Below, one piece after another: positions 60,380 to 64,000 of a stretch of 64,000 nt of DNA. The notes under the pieces were generated by a model that saw only the letters and a program-made list of their open reading frames with translations, was not told the DNA's origin and did not search any database. This DNA is from DASQUK01 sp963756425 (GTDB lineage: Bacteria; Actinomycetota; Acidimicrobiia; Acidimicrobiales; VFJN01). The translations under genes were made by a program, and so were the position numbers. The stretch is from positions 186,001-250,000 of the forward strand of contig CAVWNW010000011.1 in assembly GCA_963756425.1 (NCBI GenBank), given 5' to 3'. Position 1 is the first letter of the stretch. Each line of letters begins with the position of its first letter.

Positions 60380-61897
60380 TCATTGGCCCAGCCGGTCCAA
60401 CAACTCAGCGACACTGCTGCTTTCGGCCATCAACTTACCCACGTGTGCTTCGGTTCCACGTGTCGGGTCCATCATCGGCACCCGCCGGAGCGGGTCGCCA
60501 CCGACGTCGAACACCATCGAGTCCCAGTTGGCGGCGACGATCTGCGGCGCCCACCGCTGCAGGCACATACCCCGGAAGTATGCCCGCGTGTCACGCGGGG
60601 GCTCGGTCACCGCCCGCTCGACCTCGTCGTCGCTGGTGAGCCGCTGGAGCCCCACGCGGGAGGCCAGCCCCCGCTCCGGCCGCAGGTCGTGGTACTGCAG
60701 GTCCATGGCCGCCAGCCACGCGTCGTCCCAGCGGAGATCGTGCTTGGCCCGGTAGCCGTCGATGAGCCGGTACTTGGCCGCCCAGTCGACCTGCCCGACC
60801 ACCGACGCCGGGTCGGTCTCGAGGCCCGTGAGCACCTGCTCCCACAGGCGTAGCACCTCGGGGCCGATCTCCGGCGGCCCGATGCATTCCAGGCCCTGCT
60901 CCTCCGCGTACTTCTTGGCGCGGTCGAGGTACTCCCACTGGATCTCGACCGCGGTCATCGTCGTGCCGTCGGCGAGGTCGAGGGGCTGCCGCAGGGACAG
61001 GTCGTGCGACACCCGCCGCAGTGCCGCCACCGGCGTCGCCAGCGTCAGGTCACGGTGCAGGAACTCGTCCTCGATCATCGACAGCACCAGCGCCGTGGTG
61101 CCCACCTTGAGGAACGTGGCGACCTCGCACAGGTTGGCGTCGCCGACGATGACGTGCAGCCGGCGGTAGCGCTGGGCGTCGGCGTGGGGCTCGTCCCGGG
61201 TGTTGACGATGGGCCGCTTGAGCGTGGTCTCGAGGCCCACCTCCTCCTCGAAGAAGTCGGCCCGCTGGGTGAGCTGGAACGGCACGTCGTCGGACGTCAG
61301 GCCGGCGACCTCGGTGCCCACCTTGCCGGCGCCGGTGAACACCTGGCGGCTGATGAAGTGGGGCATCACGTGCGTGACGATGCGCGAGAACGGGACCTGG
61401 CGGTCCATGAGGTAGTTCTCGTGGCAGCCGTAGGAGTTGCCCTTGCGGTCGGAGTTGTTCTTGTAGACGACGATCTCCTGCTCATCCGGGAGCAACTCGC
61501 GCGCCGCCCGCATCGACCGCTGCAGGATCGCCTCGGCCGCCTTGTCGTAGACGACCACGGAACGGGGGTCGGCGCACTCGGGCGTCGAGAGCTCGGGGTG
61601 GGCGTGATCGACGTAGTAGCGAGCGCCGTTGGTGAGGACGGCGTTGACCAGGTGGGTCTCGACCTCGGGCGCCAGTGAACCCTCGGCGGTGAACCCGCGG
61701 GCGTCGATGTCGGGGTGCTCGTCCTCGAAGTCCCACCCGACCTTGGGGCTGTCGCGGGGACCGGCCCCCGCCCTGGCCAGCTCGTGGACATAGGCGTTGA
61801 TCAGGACCGATGACGCTGCGATCGGGTTGGACTCCCCCGCCCCGCGCACGATGATGCCGAACTCCGTCTCGACACCGACGATCTTGCGGAGGGCCAC
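60380..61897 (-). CDS. dop: Depupylase/deamidase Dop
   Basis: A 505-residue PafA paralogue that removes Pup from substrates and deamidates Gln-ending Pup. Marks: VGVETEFGIIVRGAGESNPI (Dop-type insertion), catalytic Asp97 in YYVDHAHPELSTPECADP, YKNNSDRKGNSYGCHENYL and RYRRLHVIVGDANLCEVATF. Since this Pup already ends in Glu, only depupylation should be needed. GTG 61897 is 7 bp after TAACGT. The Dop/Arc/pup order is the usual one. Confidence 0.96.
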   Translation of the reverse strand: MALRKIVGVETEFGIIVRGAGESNPIAASSVLINAYVHELARAGAGPRDSPKVGWDFEDEHPDIDARGFTAEGSLAPEVETHLVNAVLTNGARYYVDHAHPELSTPECADPRSVVVYDKAAEAILQRSMRAARELLPDEQEIVVYKNNSDRKGNSYGCHENYLMDRQVPFSRIVTHVMPHFISRQVFTGAGKVGTEVAGLTSDDVPFQLTQRADFFEEEVGLETTLKRPIVNTRDEPHADAQRYRRLHVIVGDANLCEVATFLKVGTTALVLSMIEDEFLHRDLTLATPVAALRRVSHDLSLRQPLDLADGTTMTAVEIQWEYLDRAKKYAEEQGLECIGPPEIGPEVLRLWEQVLTGLETDPASVVGQVDWAAKYRLIDGYRAKHDLRWDDAWLAAMDLQYHDLRPERGLASRVGLQRLTSDDEVERAVTEPPRDTRAYFRGMCLQRWAPQIVAANWDSMVFDVGGDPLRRVPMMDPTRGTEAHVGKLMAESSSVAELLDRLGQ

Positions 61898-61904
61898 GTC
61901 TGGG

Positions 61905-61910
61905 ACGTTA
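61905..61910 (-). promoter_or_regulatory. -10 box (TAACGT) of dop
   Basis: Minus-strand TAACGT ends 7 bp before GTG 61897; it indicates a leaderless dop-pup transcript start separate from arc. Confidence 0.55.
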
Positions 61911-61984
61911 CCCGCCCGTCGGCGCGGAGCGAATGGCCCCCTTGTCGCCTCGCTCGCCGCAGCCGGTCGCCGCGGCGCCCGAAC

Positions 61985-62377
61985 TCAACAGCCGCCGGCG
62001 TGGACCTCGGTGAGCACGACGCCGTCGCCGCGCAGCTCGGCGGTCACGCAGCGGGCCTGGATGCCCCACCGGGTCTCGACCGCTACGACGACGGGATGGT
62101 CCTCGTCGCGGCGGGCCGAGCCGACGACCCCGCCCGGCAGGTCCCGGACCGCCTCGACCGCCCGGGACTCGATCGACCCCCGGGACCCCGGGTAGTCGGC
62201 AAGGGTCTCGTCCGAGACGGCCACGAGGTCGTGCCGGAGCGCCCGTTGAATGTCCTCGGCACGGTCGTCGACGGCGTTGTTCATGGCCACGTTGGCGAGC
62301 GTCCCACCCACGACGAGGACGCCCCCCACGATGACGATGATGACGAGGCGGCCTTCCTTGGTCTCGGTGAGACCCAG
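61985..62377 (-). CDS. Small membrane-anchored protein between arc and dop
   Basis: A protein of 114-130 residues depending on start. It has one N-terminal membrane span (GRLVIIVIVGGVLVVGGTLA) and an extracytoplasmic domain (YPGSRGSIESRAVEAVRDLP, ETRWGIQARCVTAEL, VLTEVHAGGC). The only in-frame GTG (62329) lies in the middle of the span. A complete span needs CTG 62377, which follows GGAGGA closely, so a non-AUG start or an unseen start is likely. No family recognised. It begins 11 bp after the arc stop if CTG is used. Confidence 0.5.
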   Translation of the reverse strand: MGLTETKEGRLVIIVIVGGVLVVGGTLANVAMNNAVDDRAEDIQRALRHDLVAVSDETLADYPGSRGSIESRAVEAVRDLPGGVVGSARRDEDHPVVVAVETRWGIQARCVTAELRGDGVVLTEVHAGGC

Positions 62378-62388
62378 CGGTCCTCCGC

Positions 62389-64000
62389 CTACAGGTACTG
62401 CCCGGTGGCGACCCGCTCGATGCTGCGGCCACCGGTAGCGCCGCCGTCGTCGCGGTTGACGATCGTGCGCACGTAGACGATGCGTTCGCCCTTCTTCCCG
62501 GAGATCTTGGCCCAGTCGTCGGGGTTGGTGGTGTTGGGCAGGTCCTCGTGCTCCTTGTACTCCTGGTGGATCGACTCCACCAGGTCACCGAGCCGGATGC
62601 CCTTGCCGCCGTCGGCCAGGTGCCGCTTGATCGCCAGCTTCTTGGCGCGCCGGACGATGTTCTCGATCATGGCTCCGGACGCGAAGTCCTTGAAGTACAT
62701 GATCTCCTTGTCACCGTTCTGGTACGTGACCTCGAGGAACTCGTTCTCGCTGTCCGAGCGGTACATCTCGTCGACGGTGCGCTCGATCATCGCCTGGACG
62801 CACTTGGAGGGGTCGCCGCCGCCGAGCTCCTGGACGGCGTCGCGGTCCAGCGGCAGATCGGCAGTGAGGTAGCGAGCGAAGATCTGGGCCGCGGCGACCT
62901 CGTTGGGCCGCTCGATCTTGATCTTCACGTCCAGCCGGCCGGGGCGCAGGATCGCGGGGTCGATCAGGTCCTCGCGGTTGGAGGCGCCGATGACGATGAC
63001 GTTGCGCAGCGACTCCACGCCATCGATCTCGGCCAGCAGCTGGGGGACGATCGTCGACTCGACGTCCGAGCTGATGCCCGACCCACGCGTCCGGAACATC
63101 GAGTCCATCTCGTCGAAGAACACGATGACCGGCCAGCCCTCCTCGGACTTCTCCCGGGCCCGCTGGAACACCAGGCGGATCTGGCGCTCGGTCTCGCCCA
63201 CGTACTTGTTGAGCAACTCTGGACCCTTGATGTTGAGGAAGTAGCTCTTGGCCTTGGCGTCGACCGACTGGCTGCCGACCTTCTTGGCGAGGCTGTTCGC
63301 CACGGCCTTGGCGATGAGGGTCTTGCCGCACCCCGGCGGGCCGTACAGCAGGATGCCCTTGGGGGCCGGGAGCCTGTGCTCCGCGAACAGCTCCTGGTGC
63401 AGGAACGGCAGCTCGACCGCATCCGCGATCTGCTCGATCTGATCGTCGAGTCCGCCGATGTCGTCGTAGGAGATGTCGGGCACCTCCTCGAGCACCAGTT
63501 CCTCGACCTCCGGTCGCGGGAGCTTCTCCAGCAGGAGGCCCGAGCGCGGGTCCATGAGCACCGAGTCGCCGGCACGGATGCGGTCGACCTTGAGTCCCTC
63601 GGACAGGTCGGCGACCCGCTCCTCCTCGGCACGGCCCACGATGATCGCCCGGGTGCCGCCTTCGAGCAGCTCCTTGACCGTCACCACCTCGCCCGTGGTC
63701 TCGGGCGTGCGGGCCATGACGACGTTCAGCGATTCGTTGAGCACCACCTCGCCGCCGCGTACGAGGTCGTCCTCGTCGAGGGCGGGGTGGACTGCGACCC
63801 GCATCTTGCGGCCGCCGGAGAACACGTCGACGGTGCCGTCGTCGTTGCGCGACAGGAGGGTCCCGTATGCGGACGGGGGCTGCGTGAGCTTGTCGACCTC
63901 TTCGCGCAGCGCGGCGATGTGCTCGCGCGCCTCGCGCAGGGTGTAGGTGAGCTTCTCGTTCTGGGCCACGGCCTGGGCGAGCTGGCCCTTGGTCTCGAGC
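62389..64000 (-). CDS. arc: Proteasome-associated AAA ATPase Arc/Mpa, N-terminus outside window
   Basis: The hexameric unfoldase that recognises pupylated proteins through its coiled coil and feeds them to the 20S proteasome. About 536 residues are visible. They are the end of the N-terminal coiled coil (LREAREHIAALREEVDKLTQ), the OB domains, an AAA module with Walker A GPPGCGKTLIAKA and Walker B VIVFFDEMDSMFRTRG, and the C-terminal GQYL whose penultimate Tyr docks to the proteasome. The frame stays open to the right window edge; a GTG at 63969 is inside the coiled coil and not the true start. Confidence 0.96.
   Translation of the reverse strand, partial: LETKGQLAQAVAQNEKLTYTLREAREHIAALREEVDKLTQPPSAYGTLLSRNDDGTVDVFSGGRKMRVAVHPALDEDDLVRGGEVVLNESLNVVMARTPETTGEVVTVKELLEGGTRAIIVGRAEEERVADLSEGLKVDRIRAGDSVLMDPRSGLLLEKLPRPEVEELVLEEVPDISYDDIGGLDDQIEQIADAVELPFLHQELFAEHRLPAPKGILLYGPPGCGKTLIAKAVANSLAKKVGSQSVDAKAKSYFLNIKGPELLNKYVGETERQIRLVFQRAREKSEEGWPVIVFFDEMDSMFRTRGSGISSDVESTIVPQLLAEIDGVESLRNVIVIGASNREDLIDPAILRPGRLDVKIKIERPNEVAAAQIFARYLTADLPLDRDAVQELGGGDPSKCVQAMIERTVDEMYRSDSENEFLEVTYQNGDKEIMYFKDFASGAMIENIVRRAKKLAIKRHLADGGKGIRLGDLVESIHQEYKEHEDLPNTTNPDDWAKISGKKGERIVYVRTIVNRDDGGATGGRSIERVATGQYL

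Overview
The window is GC-rich DNA from an actinobacterium. The right half carries a complete Pup-proteasome locus (arc/mpa, dop, pup, prcB, prcA, pafA, pafB, pafC) followed by tatB, tatC and helY, an order known from mycobacteria and their relatives. A KstR-type steroid regulator, an F420-type LLM oxidoreductase, a DUF4193-like protein and many leaderless promoters point the same way. I infer a deep-branching actinobacterium, perhaps class Acidimicrobiia; no rRNA gene is present to test this. I recognised no tRNA, rRNA, CRISPR array, insertion sequence or prophage.

Left part (1-11.4 kb): a truncated carboxylesterase, a membrane protein, gmd, a broken XRE regulator, a gene/TetR pair behind two spaced operators, a repeat-rich gene-free stretch with a zinc-finger gene, then a tightly coupled ATPase-permease-ATPase-permease ABC operon interrupted by a 39-bp tandem repeat. 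A glycine riboswitch precedes gcvP (11.4-14.5 kb). Then come an LLM oxidoreductase with a DivIVA-like coiled-coil protein, a KshA-like Rieske oxygenase behind a KstR box, a NarL-type two-component pair, an SDR and queA.

Steroid block (22.8-28.9 kb): an operon of two DUF35 proteins, two Ltp-type thiolase-like proteins and an SDR, read leftward from a KstR box; an alcohol dehydrogenase; and kstR itself, whose promoter holds a third KstR box. The Rieske gene at 16.9 kb joins this regulon. The genes fit cholesterol-type side-chain and ring degradation.

Middle part (28.9-52 kb): YceI, an ABC1/UbiB kinase-like protein, a HelD-like helicase, an Rrf2 regulator, a frameshifted gene of unknown function, trmO, an enoyl-CoA hydratase, Nudix and GNAT genes, a tandem ThyX protein, an M20 hydrolase, an MDR oxidoreductase, a lipid-kinase-like protein, helY-tatC-tatB, a membrane class III cyclase (frameshifted), GDPD and lepB.

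Three themes cut across the window. A family of about 139-bp tandem repeats occupies three separate intergenic clusters, and its predicted stems change in a compensating way. Many non-coupled genes have a TANNNT box 6-8 bp before the start codon, the mark of leaderless transcripts. Most Pup-proteasome gaps longer than about 60 bp contain a long inverted repeat. Three genes carry apparent single-base frameshifts, which may be assembly errors.
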